Part shown: one piece after another, positions 12,223 to 24,951 of the stretch
How positions within the stretch are numbered: the first letter of the stretch is position 1
How the letters are laid out: each line of letters begins with the position of its first letter
Source of the DNA: Azadirachta indica
Lineage: Eukaryota > Streptophyta > Magnoliopsida > Sapindales > Meliaceae
Assembly (NCBI GenBank): GCA_022749755.1
Contig: CM040453.1
Coordinates: forward strand, 8,764,102-8,828,101
Length of the DNA: 64,000 nt
Direction of reading: 5' to 3'
The notes under the pieces: model-generated
What the model saw: the letters and a program-made list of their open reading frames with translations, nothing else
Database searches by the model: none
Told to the model about the DNA's origin: nothing
Program-made: the position numbers and the translations under genes

Positions 12223-13069
12223 GTGTTTAGGAGAAAATGGAAGAGCGAAGAAGAAGAAAGAGAGAGAGAAGTCTGAAAGAAAGTTGAAGGAGGAAATCGA
12301 GATCAGTTAAGGCATACCTCGTGGCGTACGTAATGCGTCTGGTCAATCTTGACAGAGATTTTGTTTAATTTCCTTGAAAAGATTTTGCAAATGAGAACCA
12401 AACCCAAGGAACAAACATTAATCGAAGGAAAAGAAGGCAAATAATTCAGATGTATGTGAACTTTTAGGAGGCAAAGCTTGAGGTTTTACGAATAGGGAGA
12501 CAGATTTATATATAAACGAACCGCAGCGAGTACTTGAAGAAGAGGATTTGAGAGAATTTGGAGGCAGCTGAAATGCATGAACGTTTAAGAATACACCTAA
12601 CTTTCATTTGTCGCTGTATGCCTATATTGAATTTTCATACACAACTTGCTAGCTTTGATATTATGGATTTTCTATACAACGACTACTTTTTAAGGAAAAT
12701 AAAAAGGACTACCCATAAAGAGTTACCAACTACATAGATGCCTCGTTAGATTTTTTCTTAAATATTGACTATAGAATTTATAATTCACTGATAGTCAAGT
12801 CATCAACAACTATCTTCATTTACACGGGAAATAATAGTTTAGCGTTCTAATTGCGATACACTTTTTTATTCACAGTTTGAGAAACCAGTGTAATTTGCCG
12901 TTTACCTACTCAGAAATCGCTAAATATACATTCATGATGATATGTAGTTGAAATTAAATGGTATCAAACCTATCTCATGGTGTGAACTAGAGGCAGTGCC
13001 CCTTTTCTATTAAAAACAAAAATGGTATCAATTTCGAATCAACACGGTATGGACTAGAAGTAGCATAGG
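12223..13069. other. Intergenic, no gene seen
   Basis: Purine-rich and AT-rich DNA up to the copia insertion point. No coding signature. The last five bases (13065-13069, ATAGG) are the left target duplication of the copia element. Confidence 0.5.
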
Positions 13070-13452
13070 TGTTAATGCGCTGAAAAATATTCTGGGTACT
13101 GTTTACATATACTGTTCACATACAAAACACAATGCATCTTGTATTTTGTTAGCTTTTTACCATGGTTACAACTCACTTATGAATGAGAGACACATTTAGG
13201 TCTCTTTGAAAAGTATATAAAATGTATTTATGGTGAAAAACCTAATTTTAAATGATAAAATAAATATAGAAAAATTCTGAAATGTGGCTGTCAAAAAATT
13301 CTGTTTTTCCTCTGTTTTGCTACTGATTTTTTAATTTTCTACATTTGTTCAGTGGTTGCAACTTCTTTTTCTTTGATTCACATGTTTGGATGGTTAGTAT
13401 GTAATATTAACAACATAAAATTGGTGACATTTTATTGAAATTATAGTAAACA
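13070..13452 (+). repeat. 5' LTR of the nested-into copia element
   Basis: 383 bp, TGTTAATG...AAACA. It aligns along its length with 26061-26443; shared blocks include GATTCACATGTTTGGATGG and TTTTGTTAGCTTTTTAC. A TATA-like GTATATAAAATG is at about 13215-13226. A degenerate initiator-Met primer-binding site (TAGTATCAAAGC, 13458-13469) follows five bases downstream. Confidence 0.88.
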
Positions 13453-13514
13453 TTTTCTAGTATCAAAGCAAGGTTGTAGAAATTGGGGAAGTTGAGATAT
13501 AAACCAAAAACAAG

Positions 13515-14445
13515 ATGGCCAACACAAACTCTTCAAGTCCCATAATCCAGCAATCTTATGTTCCTAATTTCGATAGAGAAAATTACGATTTTTGGTGTGC
13601 GAAGATAAAATTACTTTTCATCTCATTGGATCTTTGGGATTTAATAGAAATCGAAGTTTCTAAACTTGACTCTACATCTACCTTCACAGAAGAAGAACCA
13701 AGAAATTTGAAGGAGAGAAAGCAATGGGACGCAAATGCTCTTAGCAAAATATAACAAGGAGTTTCCAACAATGTGTTCCTAGATCATTGAAGCAACAAAA
13801 GTGCGGGAAGCATGGAAAATTCTACAAGAGGAGTTCAAAGGAAGTGTAAAGATAAGAGCTTCTCAGCTTTAAGATTTTAGAAAAGATTTTGAAGATGTGA
13901 GAATAAAAGAAAGTGAAACAATGCAAGATTTTTTTGATAGAAATATTGAGTTGGTGAATGAAATGAAAATTTATAGGGAAGAAATTGAAATAAGAAATTA
14001 ATTGAGAAGGTTTTGGGTTTCTTGTTGGAAAAATTAGATCTTTTTTTTTTCAATTATTGAAAAAACTAAAGATTTAAATACTTTGACATTGTAAGATTTG
14101 ATAAGTTCACTAAAATCATTTAAGTGTAAATTGAAAAGTCTCTCAATAGCGCCTTTCAATTGAAACTCTATGTTAGACCTAAAAATCATGATCAAGATAG
14201 AGGAGAGTCATCTAGAGGTGGAAGACAAGCAAGAGGAAGAGGAACAAGCTAGAATTTTAGAGGAAGAGGTAGTGAAAGTGTTGATAAAGATTTGAGAGAC
14301 GAAGGAAATTTTCAGAAATGCAAAATTTGTAAAACAAGTAGTCATGTTGAAGAAAATTGTTGGTTCAAGGGAAAATCTCAATGCCACAATTACAAGAAGT
14401 TCGAGCACCTACAAAGAGATTGTAGATACAAGACAACTCAATAAA
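13515..14445 (+). pseudogene. copia gag remnant
   Basis: Starts MANTNSSSPIIQQSYVPNFD and continues YDFWCAKIKLLFISLDLWDL, the N-terminal signature of the plant copia gag (UBN2-type). The first stop is at 13752, and later parts are in other frames: QDFFDRNIELVNEM near 13930, then a basic Arg/Gly-rich stretch near 14210-14260. The zinc knuckle near 14380-14430 reads CHNYKKFEHLQRDC, so the second Cys of CxxCxxxxHxxxxC is Tyr. Multiple frameshifts; not functional. Confidence 0.85.
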
Positions 14446-14489
14446 CAAGCCATGTAAAAGAGAAAGATGATGAAGCAAAATTGTTTGAT

Positions 14490-14815
14490 GTGTGTCTAAG
14501 TGCATCAGAACAAGGAAATGAAGTTTGTTTCTTGATAGTGGTTGTACGAATCATATAACTCAAGACGAGAGCATTTTTCACAAAATGGATGTTTTCATTA
14601 GTTTGCAAGTGAAGATAGGAAATGGTGTTCTTGTGCAAGTCAAAGGCAAAGACACCATTGGAGTTTAAACTAAGAGAGGGTAGATATATTTTGGATATGT
14701 TGTTAGTATCAAACTTGGAACAAAATATGTTGAGTATTGGCCAACTTTTAGAAAATTACAATTCTTTGAAGTTTGAAAGAAATGGTTATGTGATTTTTGA
14801 TACGCAAAATGCGAA
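14490..14815 (+). pseudogene. copia protease / pre-integrase remnant, cut by CACTA insertion
   Basis: The aspartic protease active site is visible near 14525-14550 as FLDSGCTNHIT. The GAG-pre-integrase lead-in follows (LEQNMLSIGQLLENYNSLKF, with YVIFDTQNA ending at 14813). The reading frame is interrupted exactly at the CACTA target site GAA (14813-14815) and resumes after 18070 with KLIVANTKMKNRSF. Confidence 0.85.
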
Positions 14816-17800
14816 AACTACTAGAAAAATGGCCATTACTGACATTAGATTAGTATCAGTGATATGATTTATTGACACACCTTCCAAGTAACATAATAGC
14901 CCCAGCCAGCAATCTTTGACACCAAATAGAGTATCACGATAGCAGTATTAGAAGAAGTATCATTATCTAGTGTGCCTAATGTATCAGTAGTGTATTGAAA
15001 CTATGATATCAAAATTTCTATGTTACCAAAAAGGTATCTATGATTTCTTATTTGCTCATATTAGATTAGTATTGAGGAATGTTTCATATATTAAAAAAGA
15101 ATTAATTTTTGTTGCTAATAAATAATGCCTCTATTTATTTTTCAAATGTCAAATTTACTAAAACTATTAGTAATATAGTATTAAAAGTTGACCTAAAGCA
15201 TAAATATTATAAATTGAATACCGAAAGTTTTCTACAATTCAAGTCACAATTCAATAACTGTCATACATCTATCTCTCATTCAATTCTAAATTTAAAAACA
15301 ATTCGAAGTACAGAAACAATTCTAAGTCTAGAAATATAAGTAAAAGTAGAAGTGTTGACCAATTTTGGGGAAACAGAAGCAAAACACAATTATATGAATT
15401 TCTAATCAAGCAATCTTACAATCTTCCTTCAATTTTGGACAAAACACAAGCATCAAAATTCATTAAATTCATCAAAATAACTTAACAATTTTCTTCGATT
15501 TAAGACAACAAATTAGACATTTAACCTGGATATGCATCCTTTAATCTTGCCATAATGTTGTAAGTTAACAAATTTAACAATTTTCTTTTGTTGATAAATA
15601 ATCAAACTAAAATAATTAAGCTTGAAACCTTATCTCTTTAACTTTTATGTGATAAGAACATTGCTTTACAGTAATAGACCAAAGAGTGCAGTGCATAAAG
15701 TAGTTCTTGTCAAAGCTAGAGAAATAAAAACTGTCATTTCTAAAAGATGACAATTGCCAAGTTTATAACATCTCGATTTACAAAATTACAACTCACACTT
15801 TTACAATACCTTTTTTAGTTTCTTGCATGATTTTTTGCAAGGATATATTATTCAACTTACATCAAAAGATTTGGGGATATATACTCAACAATGAATTACC
15901 GAAGAGTTTTGGTGACCATGGTAAAGCAAACAAAAGTAATTCATACCTTGCAATGATTTGGGAGATCTTAGTTGTGAAGCAAGTTGCAATAACTAATCAT
16001 CATTGGCATATATGTTAATAACAAGATAACAGTTTAAACAACTACAATAATAAACTAAACCATATCTTTGCTAAAGCCTTGATAAGATTGGGAAGTTCAT
16101 ACACAATAATACTGGATTCCTGAACCAACAAGGTTTGAAGGAGATTTATATTTGTATAAAAGTTATATTTGTCTTAAACTTCTTGCCCTCAATTAAATAC
16201 ATTATCTTAAAAAATTAATTAAAGAAAGAAAAAGGAATCAGTAGGAGTAATAACTATAAATATTAAAGTAATTGAAATCAAATGTACCACTTAAAGTTAT
16301 TATTATGACAGTCTACCACCAAGCTCTAATTGTGATAAGCAAACCTCCAATCATGACAAGCAACTAATTCTTTAAAGAAGCGATAATTAAATGATTTAGC
16401 TAAAAAGCTTACCTTAACATCTTTGCCCTTATAGTACATATAAATTGCCAACATATTTTGTAAAATCTTAAAAAGCTTTGTTTCAATTAAAACTATCATT
16501 ACTAATGAGGCATTTTCTCCAACGCTTAAAGTATAATTTTCAAGACCTATGAAACTCTATCTAATGTGGGCACTATGCATAATCTTACAAATCAAACTTT
16601 TGCAATAAACATCGGTGCATAGAATCGAAAAAAAAAAGTTAATTAATGAATTGAATTGGACATTTTCACTTTGAGGAAGTAAAAGGCTAAAACTCAACAA
16701 TAAGAGAATTTATGTAATTTTAAAAAGTATTAAATTTTAAAGAAAAAATTATATGCACATCAAGATAAACAAGAAGTAAAAAACATTTCAATATATATCC
16801 AACAACAACCACTTTACATCACACCTCCTGTGTGTTCCTTAATCACAACTAAACACAATGATAACAACAATATCCAATGCAAAGTAATATCCAACATATA
16901 CAAAGTAAATGTGAATAGGTAAAGAATATACCTGACAGTAACAACAAAAGCAATTTCTGTTGCTCAAAATCAATTAATAAAAATTGAAAAAATAAAAACA
17001 CTGTCAACAAAAGTAGAAATTAGGTCTTAAATCAGCATATGCACTCCAAGAATAAAAAATCATAACACAAGGACTAAAAAAAAAAATCAATACATGCACT
17101 CTTACAAAAAAAAAAAATACAAAGAATAAAGAAATCAGCAGATGCATTCCAACAATAAAAATCGCAACACAAGAATTAAAAAATTAACACGTACACTCCA
17201 ATAGCTCGTTGATTTCATGCATATCTACAAATTGGCTTCCAAATTAGCATATGCAACCCACCGATTTCAAACAGATCCACTTATAAAACAACATGTATTT
17301 TGAAAATTGGCTTTAAAATTACTTTAACAATGAAAATATACTAGATATTGAGAATAGAGTTAACTGAACTATGAAAACATAATCAATATTGCAAAATCCA
17401 AACCCTATAAATTGAAAAACAAAATAAAACTACTAAAATCAGTGTATATGCAATAGAAACTCATAAATAAGAAATATACTCTGAGGATTTCAATATTTAA
17501 TGACTGACCTAGGTAGATGTTTTGATTTTCGAAGTTGGCTTTCAGATTCAAAGTTGGATCCGTTCTTTGAAGATAATACAAGTAGATTTCAATTGATGCT
17601 AAGTATAAATGAGGTTGATTTAAGGTGGAAATGGGTTGATTTAAGATGAGTTTAGGTTATTTGAAGAACAAGCACAGAGTAGTTTTGGTTGATTTGAAGC
17701 TAAATGTGGAGAGAGTTTGAAGGGAAAGCTTTTGAAGCTAAGTAGGAAAACCAAATTAAGGGGGGGAAAATGGGTTTTGGATTTTTTTAGGGGGAAAGAA

Positions 17801-18069
17801 TAAAACAACGTTATTTTCTATTTCATTTAATTGAAAAAATAATTTATGTAAAAACTATGTCATTTGGCCGTCAAAATTGTGACCAAAGTGACGTTGTTGT
17901 AGTTGATGATACTATTGTCTCACAGAACCCAAATACTTATTATTCAGTGTCAATGATTTCTGTTATAGTTTTGTCATTTGCAGGTAAAAAACACTTTTGT
18001 CCATTATCTTTAATACTTTCTTAAAAGTATCGGGAGCCTACTATCAGCAATGCCTATTTTTCTAGTATG
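14816..18069. mobile_element. CACTA (En/Spm-like) non-autonomous DNA transposon
   Basis: 3254 bp inserted in copia pol. The left end AACTACTAGAAAAATGGCC and the reverse complement of the right end, CATACTAGAAAAATAGGC, form an imperfect TIR close to the plant CACTACTAGAAAA consensus. The 3-bp duplication GAA flanks it (14813-14815 and 18070-18072), and removing element plus one GAA restores a continuous copia reading frame. Short AGTATCA-type motifs recur near both ends, as expected of subterminal repeats. I found no transposase, only ORFs under 80 codons and long AT-rich sequence; any cargo near 15400-17760 is not recognisable. Confidence 0.85.
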
Positions 18070-19347
18070 GAAGCTAATTGTGGCTAATACAAAGATGAAA
18101 AATAGAAGCTTTATGTTGAAATTTTGATATGCTAAGGATGTTGCATTAAAGACTGAAATGATAGGTGAGTCTTGGCTTTGGCATATAAGATTTGAGTATC
18201 TAAAATTTGGGAGTTTGAATTTTTTATAGTAGAAACTTATGGTTGATAGCCTTCCAAAAATAAAAGAACAATAGGGAATATTTGAGGGATGTGCACTTGG
18301 AAAGTACCATAGACAATCCTTTCCAAAAAGAATAGCACGGAGAGCAAAGCAAGTGCTTGAGCTAATGCATATCGATGTTTGTGGGCCAATGAATGCCACA
18401 TCTCATAAAGGTAACAAGTACTTTATTCTCTTCATTGATGATTATTCAAGAAGCACATGGGTGTTTACAATGAGACAAAAAAATTTGAGGTTTTCATAAT
18501 TTTCAAAAAATTTAAGTGCTTTGTTGAAAAATAAAGTGGTCATTTCATCAAAACTTTGAAAATTGATAGAGATAAATAATTTGCCTTTAATCAATTCAAT
18601 AAGTTTTGGTAAAGATGAAGGTGTATAGACAACTTATGGTGGGTTACACTCTGCAACAAAATAAGGTATTAAAGAGAAAAAATTAAACAGTAATGAAATG
18701 GAAAAATCCATATTGTATAAGAAGAGCTTATCCAACAACTTTTAGACTAAATCAGTTTATATATTTGTGTATTTGATAAATAGAGCACCAAATAAGGCTT
18801 TGAAAACAAAACTCTTATAGAAGATTGGAGTGAGACAAAGCTTTCCATTAGGCACTTGAAAGTTTTCGTTTGCATGTGCTATGTCGAAGTTCCAAAAGAA
18901 AAGAGATAGAAGCTTGATGAAACAAGTGAGAGATGCATTTTTGTTGGCTATAGCTCACAATCACAAGGCTATAAACTTTATAACTTGAAAACTAAAAAGA
19001 TTGTTGTGAGTAGAGATGTGATTTTTGATAAGAATGCCAACTATAATTGGGATAAGGGAAAAGTTGAAGAAAAATTTGTTTCCATTGATATGATACAACC
19101 TAATTCATCTCAAATCAATGCCAATGTTGAAGAATCCTCTCCATCCCCTCCATCCTTTTTACCTAGCTTTCCAAGATCATTAAGTAATGCATCGAGTTCT
19201 AGTTTGTCTTCACTAAGTTCAACTCCAATAAGAATGAGAAACGTGGATGAAATCTATCAAAGCTGTAATTTTTGTGCTGTTGAACTTAAAAGTCTAAAGA
19301 TGCAATCAAAGGAAAACCTTGGAAGCAAGCCATGGAGGAAGAAATAG
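18070..19347 (+). pseudogene. copia integrase and linker remnant
   Basis: After the CACTA element the copia continues with the pre-integrase block (GESWLWHIRFEYLKFGSL, near 18165-18220) and the integrase core start (LELMHIDVCGPMNATSHKG, then YFILFIDDYSRSTWVF, 18355-18465). The C-terminal block at 18880-18985 reads RCIFVGYSSQSQGYKLYN in pieces, followed by a readable linker (18985-19347: KIVVSRDVIFDKNANYNW, then a Ser/Pro-rich stretch). Many stops; inactive. Confidence 0.88.
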
Positions 19348-19768
19348 AAGGAATTAAAATGAACAACACTTGGAACTTGTTGATAGGTTGAGTGACAAAG
19401 AAGTTATCGGGGTAAAATGGATTTATTAGGTGAAATACAATTAAGATGGTGAGGTGTAAAGATACAAAATAAGGTTGGTTGCTAAAGGTTATTTACAACA
19501 GCCCGGTATCAATTTTCAAGAAACTTTTCCTTCAGTTGCAAGACTTGACACTATTAGAGCTCTCATTACCTTGGTGGCACAAAAGGGATGGTTATTGTAC
19601 TAAGTTGATGTGAAATTAATCTTCTTGAATCGAGAATTACTAGAAATTTTTTTTTTGATCAACCACAAGGTTTTATAGTTAAGAATAAAGAAGATAAAGT
19701 GTATAAACTCAAGAAATCTTTGTATGGGCTCAAACAAGCTCTTAAAGCTTGGTATAGTCAAATTGATT
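19348..19768 (+). pseudogene. copia RT, 5' half, cut by LINE insertion
   Basis: RT motifs occur in three frames: WNLL and the VKWIY region near 19360-19430, LEL/LITLVAQKGW near 19555-19590, and KKSLYGLKQALKAWYSQID at 19712-19768. The last codon before the poly-T of the LINE (ATT GAT) is repeated on the far side of the LINE at 24952-24959, where the RT continues. Confidence 0.85.
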
Positions 19769-20559
19769 TTTTTTTTTTTTTAATAACCTCTAAGCATAAG
19801 CTTAGAGGAAATATATTTATAAAAATAGAATAGAACAATAAAAGGATTGAAAATGACAAAATAGCTTACAAGATTGCTACAAAAGCCAAAAGGTAGCCTT
19901 ATGTTAAGAGAATGTAGAACGAAACTCAGCATGTAAGCAAAGAGCTAGCAACAATCCATCAAAACTTAATTGTAGTAAGCATAATTGTAGAAGTAAGCAA
20001 AACATTGTTAACCAGTAGAAGCGCCTTTTAACAGTAGAAGAAATCTAGCAGCAAGCATAAAATTAGCTAAAAGAGGCTATGGTAGTGTTTGAAATATAGC
20101 AAGTAGCAATTATTGATAACAAACTCAAAATATAAGAGTAGCATCCGAAAACTTTCTTATCACAAGAATCTAGTCTAACAAAAGCAAAAGACCAATACAA
20201 CAACCAATGACTCCACTAATGCATATAGAAAATTCAAAATCCATAAAAATCAACTTCATGAAAATCTATAGTTAGGGAAGCCCTAACTATCTTTAAAAAG
20301 GGCATCTTTGATTAAAGTAACAGGTGTCAAACCAAATAGAATCTGAAGAACAGAGGCCTAAATTTGCTTTAATATCCATAACCTTGTTACCTTCACAATA
20401 AGTATACGTGCATTAGAAAGAGATCATAGATATAGAAGCTTTACAATTTAGCCAATCTTTTGTAATATACTAAGGCCAATTGAAGTCAGAGTTAAGCAAG
20501 CAAGAGATAGCTGCACTTAAGTCACTTTTTAGTCAAATAAAATTCCAACCTTTTTTCAT

Positions 20560-20923
20560 TACATAAGAAATACCTAATTACTACTTATAATTTCTATAAA
20601 GAATGAAGATTGATAGCCTAAGTTCATTGCAAAAGCACCCAAAAAGTCAACTTGAAAGTCTTTGAAATAACCGTTGCAAGCTGTGCAGTAAGATTGTTTA
20701 TTGATGCACCATCTGTATTTATTGTTACAAAAGGTCTAGTTAGAGGAAGCTGAAAGACCAGAATTATATTATGAGCTCCACCTTTTCTAACATCCACTCT
20801 AAGTAGCTGAAGAGCATTCAAATCAAGAACCAACGAAACAAACCTTGGACAAAAAAGAGCCCAAGACTTAAGAAAAAACTTACATGAAACAATAATATGA
20901 GAGACATGTTTTTTCTCTTTCAA
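20560..20923 (-). pseudogene. LINE 3' RNase H domain remnant
   Basis: Contains VTINTDGAS (about 20735-20707), the plant LINE form of the RNase H core (normally VKxNTDGA), followed by QLATVISKTFKLTFW. It lies at the 3' end of the LINE, downstream of RT, as in plant L1 elements with an added RNase H. Truncated by stops. Confidence 0.7.
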
Positions 20924-21329
20924 AAACCAGTTTATTTCTAACTTTCAAAATTTGATAGAGAAAGAAGAAGCAAGCTATACATCGTGCATTAGCTAGTTGC
21001 AAAGAGAAATACTTAGAAACAAGAAGTAAAAACATATTAAAGTAATTGAAGTCTACCTGCGAAACTTAAAAGTTTTCCCTTCTATCTTGTTAACTTAGCA
21101 ATAGCTTTATTTACAATGGATTGAAAATAAGTTCTTTATAAGCTACCTTTGAAGACCAGAACAACTTAGTAAGCAAAAGAAGTAGACCCTTCTTTAAATT
21201 GCAGAATCTTGACCACTAATCCTTTATGCTGAAGAAAATTCTTGCCCCAAAAAAAATTGGCCTTCGTCTTTGTTTATCCTCTACCTAGAGATTTTGCAAC
21301 ATATTTTTAAGAAAGAAAACCCAATTTTT

Positions 21330-22661
21330 GAGAGACCTCACATCTCCTTGAATGAAGATAAAATATCATCAATAAAAAGCATGTATGAGGGAGCAGTCCA
21401 GCCTCCTAGAGAAGAGATAGCCTTTATTAGCCCCTTTGAGTTAAGATTAGAAAAGCCTCTACTCAAAAATTCTTTGGCTAAGTAGAATAAAAGAGGGTGT
21501 AGAGGGTCACCCTGTCGAACACCTTTAAAACAAGAGAAGAAGCCGTGAAGACTGCCATTAATCATTACAGAAAGCCAAATAGGTTGAGGAGTAATATCAA
21601 CCAATTTAAAAAAAGTCCCAGCAAAAGTAAAACATTGAAGCGCATGCAAAAGAAAATCCCATTTAATAGTGTCAAAAGCCTTTGTTATATCAAACTAAAT
21701 CCCAACATTATCACATGTAATTTTTGAGTCTAACAATTGAAAATTTTTAGAAACCAGACCAATGCGATTTTTAAAACTTGCTTAATGCTGTGAGACAATA
21801 CGAGGAGTAATAATAAAAAGTATTAGCCAACATTTTTGGGATAATTTTGAAATAGAAATTGGCTAGGGTGATCAGGATAAATTGAGTAATTTGGTCAGCA
21901 ATAGAAGACTTAGGAATCAAGCTGATAAAGTTGAAATTAAGATTTCGATAAGTCCAGGAGTAGATGAAAAAATGTTTGACAAAGTTGATAATATCATAAC
22001 CAACAATGTCCTAAGAAGATTGGAAAAAGGCCCCACTAAAATCATTGGGACCTTGAACACTACAAAGGTCGATAGAAAAAACTATCTCTTTAATCTCTAC
22101 ATCGTCAAGAACTTTAGTTAACATAACATTTTCATCTAAAGTGACAAGACATGGAATGATATTATCCACCTCATCCAAATTCACAAAGCTAGAAGAATCT
22201 TTATAAAGTAAAGAATAGTAATATCCTATATAGTAAGATATCTTATCCAAATCATCAACTAAATTCTCGTCAATCATTAATAAACCTATTCTTGATCTTG
22301 CCATTTTCATTTTAACACAGTTACGAAAGAACTTAGTACATTTATCTCTATCTTTTAGCCAAGATAGATGAGCTCTCTTTTTCTAGAATTTGCTTTCAAT
22401 CTTGAGATGATTCCTAGCTTGAATGTCCTTTTTACATTTCCTAGGAGAAATGCGATTTTCAGTAGTATTATCTTGAATTAAAGCCAAAATATCTCTAGCT
22501 TTCTTAATGTTAGAGTGGATATAACCAAAGATTTCAACATTCCAATTTTGTGGATTAGCCATCAAGGATTTAAACTTGGTCACAAGATGATGCATAGGAA
22601 AGCCAATATGAGAAAAAGAGAGCCAAGTAGCAGCTATTGTTTCTTTGAAGGAGTTATGCAT
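21330..22661 (-). pseudogene. LINE reverse transcriptase remnant
   Basis: Three blocks in LINE order. 22661-22383 is the connector region (FSHIGFPMHHLVTKFKSLMA, then NWNVEIFGYI). 22310-22011 holds the RT entry motif IKEIVFSIDLCSVQGPNDF, then SGAFFQ. 21649-21338 holds GVRQGDPLHPLLF and the catalytic box MLFIDDILSSF, where the usual FADD is FIDD. Frameshifts separate the blocks; not active. Confidence 0.9.
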
Positions 22662-22689
22662 TTTCCATATATTTTGAAATCGAAAAGGT

Positions 22690-23408
22690 TTTGATTTGAA
22701 GAGACTAAAGTTAGAGCTTAAAAGACAATTGTATTATGATTAGAAATAGACCTAGAAAGCTTAAACCATTGAGTGAAAGGCCAAGAAGGAAACCAATTTC
22801 AAGCTATGTAAAGATATGCCCAGTTAAAGTTAAATGCACCCTATAGATTGCCAACCATTACTCCAAGTGTAAAATGAACCTGAAGTGTCAAGGTGTACCA
22901 TATTGCAAGTATCTAACATAGCTTAAAACTCTCTACAAGAAGTTGCATAAGGCATACAACCTCCTTGCTTTTCATGTGCCTTAATATAGCATTAAAATCA
23001 CCAATCATCATCTATAGATCATAGATGTAATTTTTCTTGGTCTCTAAGTTCCTTCCATAAAGTATGATGCTTAACATAACTGGTAAAGGCAAAAATAAAA
23101 GTGAAATATCAATTTTTACTCTTAAAGAAAGTTGAAATTGTAATTTGCTAGGGGGCATCCCATACCACATTTGGTGAAAGAGTATATTCTGAATAAAAAA
23201 ACCAAATGTTTAAAAGTGGCTCTTTAAGATTAGTAGCCACCATTTTAAGCTGCAAAGAGGACCAAAAATTTTTGGGAATTCTAGCAGAAGAGGTCATGGG
23301 TTAAGATATATAAAAAAAGTGCGGCTTAGTCTTTTTACATATGTTGAATAGCTCAATTCAAGAATTGAGATTAGCTATACCCTTGATATTCCAGTATAGA
23401 ACTTTCAT
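22690..23408 (-). pseudogene. LINE apurinic endonuclease remnant
   Basis: Begins MKVLYWNIKGIANLNS at 23408, the canonical N-terminus of plant L1 endonucleases. Later fragments (FWSSLQLKMVATN, and DDW near 23000) follow in shifted frames. Inactive. Confidence 0.8.
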
Positions 23409-23450
23409 CTTGGAATATTAATTTTTTTCCCTTTTATAGATATAGGCTCT

Positions 23451-24260
23451 CTAGCTTTGGCCAAAGCTTTTGTCTTCTTTTGTCTTAATTAATTTAGAGA
23501 GAACCACTTCAAAACCTTCATTATCAAATTTGTATTTAACCAATTCAATCACTACAACATCAATTTCCTTCAAGGTTTGAGAGTCTTGAATAGTCTTTAC
23601 AACATCTTGTGTATTGCTTTTGCCTATATTTTGATCTACTTTTGCTTGATAATTAAGTTGACTACCACCAATAGGGTTACATTGAAAAATATCCTTGTTA
23701 ATAGGATCTGTTTCAATATTCTTAGGTAAAAAACTATTGGTATCAGAGTTATCATCATTAGCTTCATTATCACTCGAGTTCTTACTGTCATCACATGAAG
23801 GATGTGAGATATTTGTGTGTTTCTCTAACTCATAATTATTAGAAAGATCATATGGAATGTACAATGACTTCTGGTCCTCATTTTTAAGATTATTACCATC
23901 ATCTTTCCTAAGTTCTTGATCAACATGCTTACCTTGGTTTTCAATTTTTTAATCATGTTGCTCTATATTGTTAGTAACAATAACATTTAGACCTTTGTTC
24001 ATTTCTATGGTATTGTTATCCTTATTCCTTTTTCCCACAAATTTATAAATCTGAGACAGTTTTATCGATCTAGCACGATCTCCTTTGTCATTTTGCATAT
24101 AAAGTAGATCTTTTCGAATCTAGTCATCAAATGATCGAATTTTCCACAAAGAGGAAATTTAGAAGGGAGATTTTCATAATAAATTGTAATTGGGAAGCCA
24201 AAGTCTTTCCACTCCACATTTAAGGTAGTAGGTAAAGGCCTAGACGTATCGAAACTTCTC
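23451..24260 (-). pseudogene. LINE ORF1 (gag-like) remnant
   Basis: The upstream part (about 24250-24090) reads DFGFPITIYYENLPSKFP and then a CGKFDHL fragment, which resembles the zinc-finger block of plant LINE ORF1. The downstream part (23864-23451, 137 codons) is an acidic hydrophilic linker rich in Asn, Asp and Ser. Stops separate the two. Confidence 0.65.
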
Positions 24261-24951
24261 TGGTGGCTTTATCTAATTGAAGAGGAAGACTAACTCAATG
24301 TACAATACCCATTAGAATTTTTGGACTTCAATATTCCCATCTTAAACCATATATACCGATCTATACCTGTGCATGAGTTTGTGTTTCTAGAGAGTCAGGA
24401 TTAAATCTAGCTTCGATTGCTATAATCCAAAAGCTCTAGAGTTTAGCATACAAGTACCATTTGCCCAATGACCTTTAGGATGCCAAAATGTGTTAAGGTA
24501 AGTCTTCGATGAGTTTGTTTTAATTGGTTGAGAGCCCTTTTTAAAAACCAATCTACTAATTAGATTTGTTCGACTTTTATCCATACAATGCTTATAATCT
24601 TCCTCATTTATGGTAATGTAGAATTAATCCTCTCTAACATAAGGTGAGGAAGTTGCAAAAGGTGTTTAATGTATGATGAGGCAGATAGAATAGCTTCAAA
24701 GACTTCTTGGCTTGAATTAGCTCTGAGGACATGTCTTTTCTTCATTCATCTTATTTTTGTGCCCATGCTTAGATAGAAGGGACATAATCTCCTTTGCAAG
24801 CTATAGTTATTGATCTATGGTATCCATGGGGCATTTTGTTGATTGATTAGTGTCCATTATTGGCTTCTTTGCAGCAAGAAGCTTAAATCATGGAACAGAT
24901 AAAAAGTTAGAAAGGCATTTGTTTTGAATTAATCGAGATCCCAAATTAGTG

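Larger units (their letters stand above)
19769..24951 (-). mobile_element. LINE (L1-type non-LTR retrotransposon), antisense, decayed
   Basis: 5183 bp inserted into the copia RT, flanked by AATTGATT direct repeats (19761-19768 and 24952-24959). It lies on the minus strand: a T run at 19769-19781 is the poly(A) tail read from the other side. From 5' to 3': an ORF1-like region with a zinc-finger block (about 24250-24090) and an acidic, Asn/Asp/Ser-rich segment (23864-23451); an endonuclease starting MKVLYWNIKGI at 23408; RT; and a C-terminal RNase H. The 5' end is close to full length for plant L1. All ORFs are broken. Confidence 0.9.
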
